Shown: in pieces, positions 63,735 to 64,000 of the stretch | Layout of the letters: each line of letters opens with the position of its first letter | Position numbering within the stretch: the stretch's first letter is position 1 | Origin: Pyrinomonadaceae bacterium | GTDB lineage: Bacteria > Acidobacteriota > Blastocatellia > Pyrinomonadales > Pyrinomonadaceae | NCBI GenBank assembly: GCA_019694355.1 | Contig: JAIBCB010000001.1 | Coordinates: forward strand, 587,001-651,000 | Length of the DNA stretch: 64,000 bases | Reading direction: 5' to 3' | The notes under the pieces: generated by a model | Database searches by the model: none | What the model was told of the DNA's origin: nothing | Seen by the model: only the letters and a program-made list of their open reading frames with translations | Translations under genes and position numbers: made by a program

Positions 63735-64000
63735 ATGAAACTTGACCTAAAGCTTGAGTTGAAGAATGTTTTCCTGATCCTTGTGGGAATTTTTCTCGCG
63801 GGTATGGGGATCAAAGGCTTCTTGCTTTCCAGCAACTTCATCGATGGCGGCGTTACCGGAATTTCGATGCTTATTTCCGGCGTTTCCGGGTTTTCTCTTC
63901 CGATCCTGGTCGCGGTCCTCAACTTGCCGTTCGTGGTTGTTGGTTATTACCAGCTTGGCCTTAGATTTGGCATTAAAAGCGGCCTTGGGATACTTGGACT
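63735..64000 (+). CDS. YitT-family membrane protein, 5' part (3' end outside window)
   Basis: ATG 63735 lies 11 bases after the pgk stop. The visible 88 residues contain a hydrophobic helix (about 12-32), then NFIDGGVTGISMLISG, a hallmark of the YitT/DUF161 family, and a further helix near 55-72. YitT proteins have five to six membrane helices and a cytoplasmic DUF2179 domain; the function is unclear. The rest of the gene is beyond the window. Confidence 0.85.
   Translation, partial: MKLDLKLELKNVFLILVGIFLAGMGIKGFLLSSNFIDGGVTGISMLISGVSGFSLPILVAVLNLPFVVVGYYQLGLRFGIKSGLGILG

Noticed and set aside
1..64000. tRNA, rRNA, CRISPR array, insertion sequence, prophage or integrase genes
   Set aside because: Both strands and all gaps were read; no repeat-spacer pattern, transposase motif, tRNA-like cloverleaf or rRNA stretch was seen.

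Overview
The window reads as a chromosomal segment of a Gram-negative, aerobically respiring bacterium, most likely an Acidobacteriota member of the Blastocatellia/Pyrinomonadales type. That placement is an inference. It rests on the LPS-export genes, a TolC-type channel, a haem-copper oxidase subunit with System II cytochrome c maturation, an acidobacterial-style secreted VWA protein, many secreted S41/S9/M28 peptidases, FHA/zinc-ribbon signalling proteins and moderate GC. I see no rRNA, tRNA, CRISPR array, insertion sequence or phage genes. The genes are dense, often overlap by 1-4 bases, and look like core chromosome rather than a mobile island.

Layout. 1-4.4 kb: end of a penicillin-acylase-family gene, ruvX, an S41-like protein that lacks both catalytic residues, and a secreted lysine/glutamate-rich protein. 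4.4-9.8 kb: resB-ccsA (cytochrome c maturation) diverges from ctaB, oxidase subunit III and a DUF420 membrane protein. 9.8-10.15 kb: a gene-free stretch with a clear c-di-AMP (ydaO/yuaA-type) riboswitch that has no gene of its own behind it, then a strong bidirectional terminator. 10.2-15.2 kb: a minus-strand signalling operon (FHA/zinc-ribbon protein, Ser/Thr kinase with FHA, RDD membrane protein, FHA-GAF-PP2C phosphatase). 15.5-20.5 kb: a MacA/MacB-like exporter with separate ATPase and two permeases. 20.5-23.4 kb: a Yip1-like protein and two peptide-ABC ATPases without permeases. 23.6-31.4 kb: an intact S41 protease, a 56-residue membrane protein, modABC, an M28 peptidase and an S9 peptidase.

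31.5-56.3 kb is one long plus-strand run: HD-GYP sensor, GYF/zinc-finger membrane protein, ftsY, ribD, rsmA, RNase J, a PLP decarboxylase, a TPR protein, a small membrane protein, SDR, uppP, recJ, a fused LptC-LptA, lptB, rpoN, hpf, a minimal hprK, rapZ, EIIA-Man, HPr, arginase and ddl. The lptB-rpoN-hpf-hprK-rapZ-EIIA-HPr order combines the proteobacterial rpoN neighbourhood with the alphaproteobacterial HprK/EIIA-Man/HPr neighbourhood, which suggests a regulatory rather than sugar-transporting phosphorelay. 56.3-61.1 kb (minus): VWA protein, two unknown secreted proteins, a GT2 glycosyltransferase and a TolC homologue. 61.3 kb to the end: gap, pgk and the start of a YitT-family gene.

Most notable points: the riboswitch with no sense-strand gene; the complete FHA/kinase/phosphatase operon; RapZ with methionine in place of the Walker A lysine beside a minimal HprK; the single-chain LptC-LptA protein; an S41 pseudoprotease; and RibD with a zinc-ligand Cys-to-His change. 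No computation or database search could be run, so family names rest on motifs, length and context.
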